Origin: Helichrysum umbraculigerum
Taxonomy: Eukaryota; Streptophyta; Magnoliopsida; Asterales; Asteraceae
Assembly (NCBI GenBank): GCA_949592205.1
Contig: CATIUR010000003.1
Location: forward strand, 153,516,759-153,580,758
Direction of reading: 5' to 3'
DNA length: 64,000 bases
Shown in pieces: positions 36,875-49,656 of this stretch (the first letter of the stretch is position 1; each line of letters begins with the position of its first letter). The notes below the pieces were generated by a model that saw nothing but the letters and a program-made list of their open reading frames with translations, did not search any database and was not told the DNA's origin. A program made the translations under genes and the position numbers.

Positions 36875-39800
36875 GTGTCACCTACTCCGGTTGTGAAAGC
36901 TTACAAGCCGAAGATTCCTTATCCACAAAGACTAAGGAAAGAAAAGATTGCGGCTCAATATGGGAAGTTTGTGGACATGATCAAGGGCATTCGAATCAAT
37001 GTGCCTTTGGTTGATGTATTAGCCGGGATGCCGAATTATGCCAAATTCATCAAGGATTTGGTGAGCAACAAAGAGAAATTGTCGGAGGCTTCGGCAATGT
37101 TTTTGAATGAGGAATGCTCGGCACTTGTCCAAAACCAAATTCCACCCAAGCTTGGAGATCCCGGGAGTTTCATCATTTCGTGTACATTGGGTAAAATCAT
37201 CACTTGTGATGCACTTGCGGACCTATGTGCTAGTATAAACTTAATGCCATATTCACTTTATGCTAAATTGGCCCTAGGATCCCTAACCCCCACTCGCATG
37301 AGCATCCGTCTTGCCGATAGATCTTTCCAATATCCCGTTGGGATTGCGGAGAACATGCTAATAGAGGTAGGGCAATTTACCTTTCCGGTTGACTTTGTTA
37401 TCCTCGAAATGGAGGAGGATAGTAAAGTGCCCTTGATTTTAGGACGACCCTTCTTACATACCGCGAATGCCATAATAGGGGTTAAAGATAAGAAATTGAC
37501 CTTGGGGGTGGGAGATGAAAGGATTGCGTTCACGGTCGATAAGGCCATGAAGCATCCTTATTCTAATGATGATTCGTGTTTTAGAATTGATGTGATAGAT
37601 GATGCGGTGGAGGAAGAATTGGAAAGTTTGCTTGGATTGGAATCGGAGCTTGTTGACTTGCTAGAGTCAAATGTTGAAGGAATGACCGAGGAGGAGTTAG
37701 TCATGAGCATGGAAGAAACAAATGACGAAGAAGAGCTCGAATGTGAGAATGCTTTTAAGGAGCTCACAAAGGATGACAATATGAGAATCAAAACGTCATT
37801 GGAGGATCCACCACATGATTTGGAGTTGAAAGAACTTCCAAGTCATTTGGAGTATGCTTATCTCCATGAGGAAAATCTCCTACCCGTAATCATTTCTTCA
37901 TCCCTTGTGAAGGATGAAAAAATCAAATTGTTAAATGTACTTAAGGCTCACAAAAGAGCTTTCGCTTGGCGGACATCCGACATACCGGGAATAAGCCCAT
38001 CCTTTTGTAAACACAAAATTAATTTTGTTGATGATTTTAAACCCGTTGTCCAAAGACAACGGAGGCTTAATCCCAATATGGTGGATGTGGTCAAGAAAGA
38101 AGTAATTAAGCTTCTTGATGCGGGTATTATTTACCCCATTGCGGATAGTTCTTGGGTGAGCCCGGTACATTGTGTACCAAAGAAAGGGGGGATGACCGTA
38201 GTTGCCAATGACCAAAATGAAATGATACCCACTAGGACGGTCACGGGATGGCGTGTGTGCATTGATTATAGGAAGTTGAATGATGCCACGAGAAAAGACC
38301 ATTTTCCCTTACCATTCATTGACCAAATGCTTGAGAGGTTGGCGGGTAATGAATATTATTGTTTCCTTGACGGATTCTCGGGATATTTCCAAATACCCAT
38401 AGATCCCGAGGATCAAGAAAAGACCACCTTCACTTGCCCATTTGGGACCTATGCCTATAGGAGAATGCCCTTTGGTCTTTGCAATGCTCCCGCCACATTC
38501 CAACGTTGTATGATTGCCATTTTTCATGATATGGTTGAAACTTCCATGGAAGTCTTCATGGATGATTTTTCGGTATTTGACGATTCATTCGAGTCATGTC
38601 TAAAAAACTTGGATAAAATGTTAGAGAGATGTGAGAGAGCCCACTTAGTCTTGAATTGGGAGAAATGCCATTTTATGGTAAAAGAGGGTATAGTGTTGGG
38701 TCATAAAGTGTCGGGGTTGGGAATTGAAGTTGATAGGGCTAAGATTGATGTTATTGCCAAATTACCTCCACCGACCAATGTTAAGGGCATTAGAAGTTTT
38801 CTTGGTCATGCCGGTTTTTACCGTAGATTCATTAAGGATTTTTCGAAGATCACCCGTCCAATGACTAGGCTACTTGAAAAGGATGCCCCTTTTGTGTTTG
38901 ATGGACCATGTTTGAGTGCATTTTCGACCCTTAAAGACCATTTGACCAAGGCACCTATCATAGTCTCACCCGATTGGTCACAACCGTTTGAACTCATGTG
39001 TGATGCAAGTGACTTTGCCTTAGGAGCTGTCCTAGGACAAAGGATTGATAAACATTTCAAACCCATTTACTTTGCTAGCAAGACCTTGAATGGGGCCCAA
39101 CAAAATTACACAACCACTGAAAAAGAATTGCTCGCCGTGGTGTTTGCCTTTGACAAATTTAGGCAATATCTTGTGCTATCTAAAATCGTAGTTTTCACCG
39201 ACCATTCGGCTTTAAAGTACCTCTTTGCCAAACAAGACTCTAAACCGCGCCTTATCCGTTGGATTCTTCTTTTACAAGAATTCGACATTGAGATTAAGGA
39301 TAAAAAAGGAGCCGAAAACCTTGCCGCCGATCACTTGTCAAGATTGGAAAATCCACATCTTGACAAGCAAGGCGATACTAATATTGATGATTCCTTTCCC
39401 GAGGAATTTCTTTTGCAGGTAGGTGATGAAAACAAGGATGAGGAAGCACCATGGTATGCCGACTTGGCAAACTATTTGGTTGGTGGAGTTTTGAGGAAGG
39501 GCATGAGTCACCAAGAGAAAAGCAAATTTTTCTTTAACTTGAAGCATTATTTCTGGGAGGAACCGTATTTATTCCGCATTTGTGCGGATGACATGGTGAG
39601 AAGATGTGTTTCGGGTGGTGATACAAGAAAGATTTTAGATGAATGTCACTATGGGCCCACCGGTGGACATTATGGCCCCTCGGTCACCGCAAAGAAGGTG
39701 TTTGATGCGGGGTTCTATTGGCCGACGATCTTCAAAGAGGCTAACACTTTATGCCAAACTTGCGATGCGTGTCAAATAACCGGAAACATCTCAAAAAGGG

Positions 39801-40737
39801 ATGAAATGCCACAAACTAGCATCCAAGTTTGCGAAGTATTTGATATTTGGGGCATAGACTTCATGGGACCGTTCCCACCTTCATTCAAAAATGAATACAT
39901 TCTTGTGGCGGTTGATTATGTGTCCAAGTGGGCGGAAGCTAAGGCTTTACCAAAGAATGACGCTCGTGTGGTCATTGATTTCTTGAAAAGCCTATTTTGC
40001 TGATTTGGGATGCCCAAAGCATTGATTAGCGACCGGGGGACTCACTTTGCGAATGCTCAATTGGAAAAAGTTCTCAAGAAGTATGGTGTGAATCACCGAT
40101 TCTCGACTTCATACCACCCACAAACAAGTGGTCAAGTCGAGAACACTAACCGTGCATTGAAAAGAATTTTGGAGAAGACGGTGAAAGACAACCGGGCCAT
40201 ATGGTCCAAAAAGCTTGAAGATGCATTGTGGACGTTTCGGACCGCCTACAAGACACCTATTGGAACAACACCGTATCGGTTACTTTATGGCAAAACTTGC
40301 CATTTACCCCTTGAAATTGAGCATAAATCTTATTGGGCGCTAAAGAATTGCAATTTGGATTTGATTGAAGCGGGGGAAAAGAGAATGTTGCAACTTCACA
40401 GTTGGATGAGCTTCGATTGCAAGCTTATGAAAATTCTCGTCTCTACAAGGAACGGACAAAGGTGTTGCATGACCGGAAGTTGAAAGTGAGAAAAGAATTT
40501 AAATCCGGTGAAAAAGTGCTTTTGTTCCAATCAAGATTCAAGTTGAAACAACCAAAGTTCAAACCAAGGTGGACCGGCCCATACGTGGTCAAGCATCAAT
40601 ATCCATCCGGATATGTGGAACTTTTCCAAAAAGATGGCGGAACCTTTATTGTGAATGGGCACCGTTTGAAACTTTACCATGAGGATGAACAAGAGAGCGA
40701 GTGGGAGGAACTCGCAACTTACCCCAAGGACAAATGA
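36875..40737 (+). pseudogene. Athila Pol (PR-RT-RNase H-integrase), interrupted
   Basis: The main open part is 36875-40003 (1042 codons). Protease region with [15 protein letters not shown], where the family usually has DLGAS, so the active-site Gly appears replaced by Cys. RT with [23 protein letters not shown] and FMDDFSVF. RNase H with [14 protein letters not shown]. Integrase HHCC zinc site ([11 protein letters not shown] ... CQTCDAC) and [15 protein letters not shown] at 40001-40003, probably from CGA, stops it in the integrase core. The same frame reopens with ISDRGTHF and [17 protein letters not shown], giving the rest of the DDE triad. A one-base slip near 40375-40405 moves the tail into another frame that ends at 40737. 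Confidence 0.9.
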
Positions 40738-40919
40738 ATTCGGGGTCGAGTCTTGCTTGGACTCGTTAATAAATGAAGCCCATACACGAGGAAACTCGTG
40801 TTTATATCCTTTTTGATAAACTTAGAATTTTTGCCCTGCATTTTTGATGATTTTGATGTGTTTGCTGCTGCTGTGATTGTGTGAATTGTTAAGTGTTAAG
40901 GTGTTTATGTGTTGCTGCT

Positions 40920-41290
40920 GCATCTGTTGATTTTACAAAACAAAAGCCGATCGGCTTACAGAAACAGTTCGGTTATAGATCAATAGCCGATCGGCTAAGC
41001 ATAGCAGATCGGTTTATTCTTTGAAAAACGATCACAGAACTTGAGCCTTTTCTGAAGCATTAACTTACCAAATAGAAAGCAGATCGGTTTCAGGATAGCA
41101 GTTCGGCTAATGCTTTTAAGCTGATCGGCTATTTAAAGCCGTTCGGTTACTCTAGTTAAAAATCGATACAGAACTTAACCCCTTCAGCTTGAGAGCATTT
41201 TAACTAACTAAACCGTTCGGCTATTGATTTGAAGCAGTCTAGCTAACATAGCCGTTCGGCTAAGTTGCATAAGCCGATCGGCTTTGGTAA
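40920..41290. repeat. Cluster of gccgatcggc-type palindromes between pol and the third Athila ORF
   Basis: About eleven variants of the 10-base palindrome gccgatcggc (for example agccgatcggcttac, agccgttcggctaag) lie in 340 bp. The same motif clusters in the U3 part of both LTRs. No gene is present in the segment. Confidence 0.85.
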
Positions 41291-41466
41291 ATTACTGGGC
41301 GATTTTATTAAAAAGCAAAACCTTATTTTTTTTCCCACAACCACAAACACAAAGCTAAAACCGATCTGCTCTTCTTTTTCTCTCTCAAGTAAAAACGAAA
41401 ATCACATAAACCCTCACTAAATCATCATCCAACCTTCAAATCTCTCAAGGAAATCAACCTCTAATC

Positions 41467-43922
41467 ATGTCTAGACAAAATAAGGTATCTCATGTCTCCA
41501 TTTAATCTTTCCTACTAGTGATTTTTGAGATGAATATCTTGAATCCGGGTTTGGTTTGATTCAAGTGTGGGGATGAATTCCTTTATGATTTTGTTGTGTA
41601 TTATGTTTGATTCATACATGTTAATCAGTTTATACCATGATCTTTTGATTAAATTTCTCAATTTAGATGATTTACAAATTAGGGTTCATAGGCTAATTTG
41701 GGGATAATCCGAATTTAGTGATTTATGCTTGATAGTTGGTGCTAATTGTGGTGTAATTCGTGTTTGCAAGTATAATGAAGTTAATTGGTGGGTTGATTTC
41801 CATTTGTGGATGATTTAGAAAAATTAGGGTTTATGTGGAATTTGGGGAAGAAGGAGTTGACTTTTCTGGTCAACTTTGACTTTTGCTTTGACTGACTTTT
41901 GTGTAACTTGTGATTGTAATACATGACTAGAAACAATTTGAGTGATCATTTTTGCTCAATTCAAGTTCATGTTTGATATTGAAGTTATGTGTTTATAAGG
42001 TAGTCAATAGGTTTGGTATGTAACTTTGATTGTAAGGCTTGCTTGAGTCACATTGTATGACATTGGCATGATTCAAGCATGGTTTAATATTAGGTTGCAT
42101 GTTTATCCTATTTGAGTTGAAGTTTTGGCTATGTGATTGATTGGTTACTGTCGGTTTATGCTATGCTTGCATTTGTTGATTGTTTTGCTTTGTGATGCGG
42201 TTATTAACGTGTGTGCTCGGTTACTAGGGGGTGTGGTTGTGTTTGACATAAATCGCTCATTTTGTCTTATTTTTGCTAACTCTAACACACTTTTGGAAAT
42301 TTTGTATCTTGTTGTGTTGTGTTGTGCAGAGAGGCAGGAATACCCAACCTGACACATATGAGCCTCAGTATCCTGAAAGTATTTATGAGGGTTTAATGCC
42401 TGCAGACCGCCACCCTCATTTGATTTTTGGACGCCATACGTATAACTACCTGGAATACACAGAAGCCTTGTATAAAATTCATAAAAATGAATGCGAATAC
42501 CCTCGTGAAATCAACTGGAACCCGTTGGAGGTTGTCGGGGTTGCTCATGATATTCGCAAGACTTTTACTCAAACTGTGAAGTTCGATGACGAGGCTTTTG
42601 GTGTAAATGACTTTGAAAAGCTTCTTGGGATCCAAGAAAATATTTACGAAGAGTTGGTAATGGAATTTCTGGCGACTTTTGAAATGTTCCTTATCAACAA
42701 TGTCGACGATAAATTCTTGAGTTTCAGACTTGGTGGGGCCCCCAGAAAATTATCCTTAAAAGAGCTTGCGGGTTGTTTGGGGATTTATACGGATGAGGAA
42801 TACTCGTCCCATTGGATTGATAGATATATTATGACTGGGGCAAGGCTGGATGAGGGGCAGTGTGATGCTGAAGTTTGGGCAACGCTTAGTACATCACGAT
42901 ATCTTGGGGGAAAAATTTTGAACAAACATCTTACGTCCCCAAAATATAGAGTGATACACAAAATGTTAGCAAACACACTGACTCTTAGGGGAACCAATAG
43001 GGAGAAGGTGACCTTGATCGACTTGTGGTTTTTGGATAAGTTGAAGAGTAGGGACAGGATCAATGTCCCATATGCAGTGGGCAAGTACCTTCACGTCTAT
43101 GCTAGTGGGCATAAACCCTCTTCCAGGCTTTGTGGTGGTCATCTAATTACCCGGATCGCCAAGGGTTTAAAGGTCAGTTTGAAGCCCCGAGGAGTTCCCG
43201 CCTATACCTTAGTGGAAAACAATACCCTTCCAATTGGGGCCGAATCCTATGCCACGGCCCACATCTTGAGAAAGAAATGTGGAACTTATGTTGCTTATGA
43301 TCCCACTCCTCAAGAGGCAGCCTCTGTGTCTCGAGCCGGGTCTCGGGGAAAAAGGCCCGTCACAATTGAGGATTCTGATGAGGAAGAAGAGGCAGAGCAA
43401 GAGCAAGAAGAAGATGCTGAAGTTAATGTGCATCCGGGTCGTGGTCATTCATCTCATTCTGGAGAGCCCGCGAGCTGGCAGAGTTTTATGTCCAGCTTCA
43501 ACAGTATGCAACTTGAGCAAAATCGAAGATGGGGAGAACAAGAAGCCTGGCAACGGGAGAATGTGGCTTTCAGGGATGAGTCTAGGTATGAGTGGGGAGT
43601 TAATCAATACCAAAATGATTGGCTAATTCACGACCATGAGCGAATGGGCCACCATGTGCCCGACCATGTGCCTATCCCGTATCATCCACCACCTCATTGG
43701 GGCGAGCCGGGGGGTATCCTCCCTGCTCCTATTTATGATCGGGATGCTGCTTTAGTGGAGCTCCAGCGACATCAGGAGCATATGCACACATCTGATTATC
43801 ACCAGCAGCAGCAGGATTGGGGCACTCCTTGGTCCTCAGCTCCATCCCAGCCTAACACTTGGACACCTCCTGAGCCCTCCAACTGGCAACAAGAGGCTCA
43901 TCACCATTGGCTTTTTGAATAG
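41467..43922 (+). CDS. Athila third (env-position) ORF with inferred intron
   Basis: The body, 42330-43922, carries a conserved domain (EFLATFEMF ... FRLGGAPRKLSLKELAGCLG ... YSSHWIDRYIMTGARL ... TLIDLWFLDKLKS) resembling the Athila ORF-1/plant mobile domain group, followed by an acidic low-complexity region and a Gln/His/Trp/Pro-rich tail. No natural ATG fits the body start. A short exon MSRQNK at 41467-41484 ends in a GT donor (aaggtatct), and an AG acceptor at 42328-42329 (ttgtgcag) joins it in phase to RGRNTQPDTYEP. The intron is 845 bp. A TAG at 43920-43922 precedes a frame that stays open about 24 more codons, so the end is probably truncated. No clear transmembrane segment is seen, so 'env' is positional only. 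Confidence 0.7.
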
Positions 43923-43994
43923 CCATCACCTTATCAGCAGCAGTATCAGCAAAATGATCCCACCCAGGACCCGTCCCATGATGGGGGTTGGTAG

Positions 43995-45932
43995 TTGAGC
44001 ATTGTTATTATTTATTCTGGGATTGTAAAACTCTAAACAATTTTTTTTATTTTTATTCTGCGTTATTTTTCTTTTTTTTTTGTTCTTTGGATGATTAGCA
44101 TTCATTGTATCATTTTTATTTTTATTTTATTATCATATGGGCTTGTGTTTGGTGTTTGTTTGTTGTTGCCCATTTGTAGCATGCGGAGCTAGAGTGGATT
44201 TCTACAAGTTTATCATGAGCCAGCTCCTCTATTCTCACCTTCATGCAAAACCCCCGGGGAAGTTCTCGTTTCTTTTTACCCCCGCGCTTTTGCTTATTTA
44301 TTGATTGTATTTGCATTGGGGTTAATGCAAACCTTAAGTGTGGGGAGGTATTCACTTGAATCTTGTTCCTAGTATATTGTTGTTTTATAGCCACTTATTA
44401 GGTCTGTTATTGATCTTGGATTTTCCAATTGAACTTTACGAATTCTAATAACGGGTTATAGAATGGTAGTATGCTAGGGATTTGCTTGTCCTTATTAAAT
44501 TAATTGCTTTGGAATGTGTTAGTTAAAATCTATTAAAAGCAATTAAATGTTTCCCTCTTGCAACATAATTTTTAGAGATGTGTCATAAAAGCAACCTAAT
44601 AGGGTGAATTGCATGACTAGCACACTTGTAGCCCTCACTATGATAAATTGTGAGAAATTTGAGCCTTATTGAGAAAAACACTTACCTTTAGTGTTTATAT
44701 TGATTGATTGCTATGAGTGTGCCGGTGATTGTAGTTTGTTCTAGAACTTGCCTTAGTGATGCATTTTGAGACCGCTGTGGGATCACAGAAATGTGATTTA
44801 GGTGGGGTCAAAGACGAGGAGGTATTCTTAGGAATTTTTGATCTTATTTTGCTTTAAAACCATTTATATCCAGTTGACACAGGTCGTTAGCACTCATTTT
44901 TAGTGCTAAGAAACCCCTAGAAAACTTCCACATTCAATCCACTAAATTTTAGCCTTATTTTTGTGTAGTCAATTCCCGAACCATCACTCTTCTAAAATGT
45001 TGCCTAGTTGGAATTTATGATGAATTTTAATTAAAAAAAAAATGTGACTTAAATCGTTTTGAATTGGGATTCCAGTGTTAAATTCTATGATTGAGATTGG
45101 AGACAATTAAATGAATAGAAGTTAACCTTTGAGCTTAAAGTTTATAATTGGATGATTGTAGTCAACTAAATGGCCTTTAAATTCCTGAATAAGTAGTTCC
45201 CGAGGGGTGTTTTACACCTAGCCACCGAAGGCCTTTATCCGGTCTAGGATGGTTGGTCCGAAAGTTCGTTACACAGGGTTCATAGAAAGTCATAGAGTGC
45301 AATTATTCCAATATAATGTGAAAATTCAATTTGAGTTATTTGTATGCAGTTGTTGAAGTATGAGTTATAAATGAGAACAAATAGTAATTCGAATTGATTT
45401 AGCATGAGAATCCTAGGTTTCATGACTGTCACGTGTTTAAACCAATAGGTAACATCTTCGCATTTTTCACGGGTCTTGATTACCGCTTTTCACCAATTAT
45501 TGTGTCTATCATACCCCTATTCCACAATTAGCCTACATTGTTACAACACATGCTAGAATACCTCCTTTGAGATCTCACTTGGTGCTCACGCCAAGTCGGT
45601 GGAGATTTGATCATCTTGCAAGCCTATGGTAACAATGCATCACGACTTGGCTTGATTGAGTGTTAAAATTGCTTACTTCCTTACCTTGTAGTCTTATAGG
45701 TTGAGAGTGAGTGACTAAACACTTATCCTTATGTGAGGTGCTAGGTCGTGCATTCGGGCTTGACAAACCAAAACATCTCGAGTTTATAATGCTTATACAT
45801 ATGTTGCTAGCCTAATTGCCTTGGTAGTTAGTGTTAGTATTGTTTTGGTAAACTTGTTATTCACCTATTGTTGTTGCAAGAGTGGGTCTTGAAATTGTAA
45901 AATAATGGTTTGCTTGAGGACAAGCAAAGTTC
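43995..45932. other. Long non-coding 3' part of the Athila element
   Basis: Nearly 2 kb between the third ORF and the 3' LTR with no supported gene, as usual in Athila elements. It includes poly(T) stretches at 44040-44130 and agtgtgggga-type purine words at 44337 and 45933. Confidence 0.6.
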
Positions 45933-45947
45933 AAGTGTGGGGATATT
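45933..45947 (+). promoter_or_regulatory. Athila polypurine tract
   Basis: aagtgtggggatatt directly before the 3' LTR start at 45948, the typical plus-strand priming site position. Confidence 0.75.
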
Positions 45948-47818
45948 TGATATCGCTCATTTTGGTTATATAAATCTATCGCGATATCATTGTTTTGCGT
46001 ATGTATTTTAGTGGATTTCGAGAACTTTCGATACTTATTTTGTTTGGAAATCCATTTCAGGTGAAAAGCTGGAAACGCATGCGATTTGGTGAAGAAATTG
46101 GTGATGTTTGGAACAAAAAAATGGCTGGACTGGATTTGGGTATTAGCCGATCGGCTAACCACACAAAGCCGATCGGTTTCGAGCTTCAAGCAGATCTGCT
46201 TTGTTTAGAAGATCGACTTTTACAGTTCATTTACGTTGCAGAACTTCACTTCGTTTGGAGCTTAGCCCGATGTACTAAAGAAGCCGATCGGCTAGTCATG
46301 AGAAGCCGTTCGGCTATGACTGTAAAGCCGATCGGCTATTCCTAACAAGCCGATCGGCTATGTGTGGATCTGGGTGAGAGGTATGGTGGTTGATGAGCTG
46401 TCCGTTTCTTATTGGTTGGCATTTAATGCCAACCGTTTTCCCATCCGTTTTTTAAAAATAAAAAAAAAAAAAAAATGGGGAAAAGAGGGGTGTTTGGTTC
46501 GGCAGCCATATATGATCCATCATCTTCATCTTCATTAACACTCTCCATTACACACACACCTTCCATCTTCATTAACTCCATCCTCACATTTACTCTCATC
46601 TTCATTTCATTTACTCCACTTCACCCAACCAAAAAATCACCATTTACTTCACATTTTCGCAAGGATCTAGCTAGGAATTTGTGAGGGAAACATCGAGCAA
46701 ACATCATTTGGAACAATTGTGTAACAAATTTGGTATAATTTCGATTTAATCTAATTTCAAGTTATTTTATGGATTTGTTTAGTGTTTATGATTTTTGCTT
46801 GATGATTGTGATTATGTGTGGCTAGTTACCATTGTGTTTGCTTGGATGAAATAACTAGATGATTAGGGGTGTATATTTTGGATGTTAATTTATGCTTGAG
46901 TTTGTGAATCATCCATGGATTTGTATGTATTTAGTTAGTTGTTGTTATGAACTTTCGGCATTTTAGCTAAACGATTATAGCGAATGTTCTTTGTTTAGTA
47001 AAAATACCTAAATAAGTTATTTGTCATTTGTGGATCAAAGCATTTGATGATTGTAACAACACTAGTTAAATATATACAAGTTAACGATTATAGCGAATGT
47101 TTGTCGTGTGGATGATTTGCAAACTCACAAAATTAAATTTATGTTTAATCGGAGAACCTTATGTGATTGAGCTTTATCTTAAGAATTTAACCATTTGGTG
47201 ATTTACTAATTGATATAGCGAACGTTTTCAACCTAGTAAATTGCTATTAATTGTTTGTCTATGAATGATTGATCAAAATTGCGAATGTAATTTTGGAATG
47301 TGTCAAATGGTTTTGCTAAGTTGTGTAAGTTTGTAACTATGGCGAACGTCTGTTACTTGATTAAATCATAGGTTTGTCAACTGAAATTGAACTTTAGGAC
47401 TCAGAGAACTTTGAGCTTAGGTTTGATGAATGTTACCATTTAGCATATGTGTTAACCGGTTATAATTCATCACCCCGAAATCACCAGTGAAACAGTCCAA
47501 GCAAGCATTGTTTTTAATATTTGAAAGTTTCCAATCAATCACTTTGACTCTTCAGAGTCCACCTGCCTAGATTAATCAAAGATTGTAGTTTTAAGCAACT
47601 TGACAATTCGGTCACACAAACCAACCACATTTTATTTTCTCTTTTTAAATTGCTCACACTTCTATTGATCATCCAATTTAGTTCCCTGTGTTCGAACCCG
47701 AACTTACCAAACTATACTACTACACGATAGGGTCCACTGCCCGGTTGTGTTTTGGTCTAGCTCGGTACTTTCTTGTTCACTTTTCAACGATAATTTTATA
47801 ACTAGATTCAACACATCA
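45948..47818 (+). repeat. Athila 3' LTR
   Basis: 1871 bp, the same length and ends as the 5' LTR. Differences by eye include substitutions near 46008, 46031, 46210, 46337, 46884, 47105, 47468-47486, 47581 and 47810, and a shuffled A-run near 46455-46475. Confidence 0.95.
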
Positions 47819-47925
47819 GTTACCAACCTAGAAAATATGCAAAATCTCCACACATGCATCAATATTTGAAGATTGAAGCATTGGATTCTTCAGAAGACAT
47901 TTTGCATATCAAAGTAGTAGCTTGA

Positions 47926-48200
47926 GAATATTAATATAACTAGGATTTTTTGCAGTTATATTTTGTAATAATTTCAAGCATTATATATTTCATATCCTGA
48001 AAATTATCACATTTTTCATATCCTAAATGTATCGGCATCTTGATTATGGATTATATTTAACGTTAATTCAACATTTGTACTTCGTTTAGTATCATATATT
48101 CATATCACACCTTTCATTGTATATCAAGTGATTAATAAAACAGTAGAAGCAACTAAAATATGAAAAAATAAGAATAAAAATATGAGCTCAGTAAGGCCTA
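47926..48200. other. 3' flank of GH10 copy 1
   Basis: Presumed 3' UTR and downstream sequence of the disrupted xylanase gene. AT-rich, no further gene seen. Confidence 0.5.
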
Positions 48201-48203
48201 TAA

Positions 48204-48670
48204 GGATGTGTTTAGTTGTGAAAAATTTTCCACAATTTTTCTTTTCCAATTTTCTATAGAAAATCATTCTCCATAAAAGTGTTGAAAAATTAGAAAACGC
48301 GTTCAAATGTTGAAAAAGTGGATTTTGGAAAACTAGTTATATCTTGGAAAATTTGGAAAAGTGTGGGGGAATTGTATAAAGGAAAATTTGGAAAAGTGTG
48401 GGGAAAGGGTTTTCCACCTCCAAGTTATATTTTGGAAAAGTAGATTTTCCATTTTCTTGGAAAATTTTCTCAGAAAAATTCATTTTGAACGCGTTTTCCA
48501 TTTTTTCACTTTTCTTGAAAAAAATTTCTAGAAAACACCCCCTTTTTTCCACAACTAAACACACCCTAAATGTCTCCATTTGACTTATTTGAAGGCGTTT
48601 TCCATTTTTCCACTTTTCTTGAAAAAATTTTCTAGAAAACACCCCCTTTTTTTCACAACTAAACACACCC
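48204..48670. mobile_element. Tourist-like MITE with internal duplication
   Basis: Ends ggatgtgtttagttgtg and cacaactaaacacaccc with taa on both sides (48201-48203, 48671-48673). The right end and the following words (ctaaatgtctccatttga) also occur about 103 bp earlier, near 48548-48585, so the right part is duplicated in tandem together with host-side sequence. A similar family is at 5687-6024. Confidence 0.65.
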
Positions 48671-48749
48671 TAAATGTCTCCATTTGAAGTCAGACAAATC
48701 TGATGAACCCCTCCACCAGTAAGGCATAAGAGACATCATAGCTCAGGAA

Positions 48750-48820
48750 TGCACCAGCCGGGAATCGAACCCGAGTCTGTACCGTGGCAGGGTACTATTC
48801 TACCACTAGACCACTGGTGC
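48750..48820 (-). tRNA. tRNA-Gly (GCC)
   Basis: Read on the minus strand, the 71-nt gene starts GCACCAGTGGTCTAGTGGTA and ends CCCGGCTGGTGC plus the discriminator A. The acceptor stem GCACCAG/CTGGTGC pairs fully, the anticodon loop reads CTGCCAC (anticodon GCC), and the B box GGTTCGATTCC is intact. The A box TGGTCTAGTGG is also normal. The T stem has one G-U-type first pair. No run of four T is visible in the first ~30 nt downstream, which is unusual for a Pol III gene. Confidence 0.9.
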
Positions 48821-48950
48821 TTTTGTTTAATAACTTCTGCCATTTGCTTTAATAATCTACTGTAATAAGCATGAACAATAAAAAGAGTTTTTCAGATACT
48901 AAGATGAGAATAGTATTAACACATCTAAAGCCGAAACGTTGTGAGAATTG

Positions 48951-49648
48951 TAGGGGTGTACATAAATGGTTTGGAACCGTCAGAACCGGTAAACCGAACC
49001 GGACCCGGATCAAAACCGAACCTAACCGAGATATAATGGTTCGGTTCCTAATTCTAATATTTTAGCGTTAATGGTTCGCGGTCCAGTTCGGTTCCAAAAC
49101 CGGTAAAACCGTACAAAACCATAACGGAACCGAAATATACTTAGTAATATTATTTTTCTTATATAAAGTCATGTTTAACAGCTTACTTTAATGTACAACT
49201 TCAATCTTCAATTTATTACGTATATGTAATATTGGAATTGCGTATAAAGTGTGTTATTAACTACGTATACGTCATTATTCAACATTCATATGTGTTAATT
49301 CTGTAAGCCGTTATAAGAAATCAATAGTAAAAACTTAGAGATTATATTAGCTAAGTTTTAAGAAGCCATTTAGATACATGAAAAACAATAACACGTGATT
49401 ATATTTTCTTATTGTCGAAAGAAATTTCATTCGCAAATGAATTACTCTAAGAGTTTGTTAACGTGTGCACCTAACTTATTTGGTTCGTGGTTTTGAACCA
49501 AAATCGTCATAACCGAACTGGTACCGAACCGGACCAGAACCGCAATTACATGGTTCGGTTCGTGGTCCTTAATTTTTCATTAATTGGTTCGTAGTTCGGT
49601 TCGGTTTTGGTGCGGTTTGGTGCGGTTCTTGAACCATGTACACCCCTA
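48951..49648. mobile_element. Non-autonomous hAT-like element, taggggtgtaca family
   Basis: 698 bp with ends taggggtgtacat and atgtacaccccta, flanked by gagaattg (48943-48950 and 49649-49656). Subterminal regions are rich in aaccg/cggtt words. The ends are of the same type as those bounding the viral palindrome at 6646-22835. Confidence 0.88.
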
Positions 49649-49656
49649 GAGAATTG

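Larger units (their letters stand above)
32982..47823 (+). mobile_element. Athila-type Ty3/gypsy LTR retrotransposon
   Basis: A complete element (32987-47818) with two 1871-bp LTRs and the 5-bp duplication gttac (32982-32986 and 47819-47823), inserted in the last exon of GH10 copy 1. Internal order: tRNA-Asp-type PBS, gag, pol with integrase, an env-position ORF with its own inferred intron, a long non-coding 3' part, and a polypurine tract. The coding parts carry a gag/pol frame break, a pol stop codon, a frame slip near the pol end and a late stop in the third ORF, so it is non-autonomous. By eye the LTRs differ at roughly 18-20 sites (about 1%), which suggests a recent insertion. Confidence 0.95.
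29496..47925 (+). pseudogene. GH10 endo-1,4-beta-xylanase-like gene, copy 1, disrupted
   Basis: Exons inferred from GT-AG sites and phase: 29496-29556, 30590-30636, 30765-30987, 31086-31249, 31624-31722, 31826-32612 and 32714-32986, with the last exon continuing at 47824-47925 beyond an Athila insertion. Exon 1 encodes a signal peptide (MKKTTWYYVNLIVFYIFLIS). Exons 3-5 form a carbohydrate-binding-type domain. Exon 6 holds the GH10 catalytic region with VRGHNVFWDDPKYQPYW, the acid/base Glu in WDVVNEN and the nucleophile Glu in WLTEVDV. Two lesions break it: a 7-bp insertion at about 31886-31892 shifts the frame in exon 6 (stop within a few codons), and the retrotransposon splits the last exon. 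By family it would be a secreted wall xylanase of the anther/pollen type. Confidence 0.88.
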
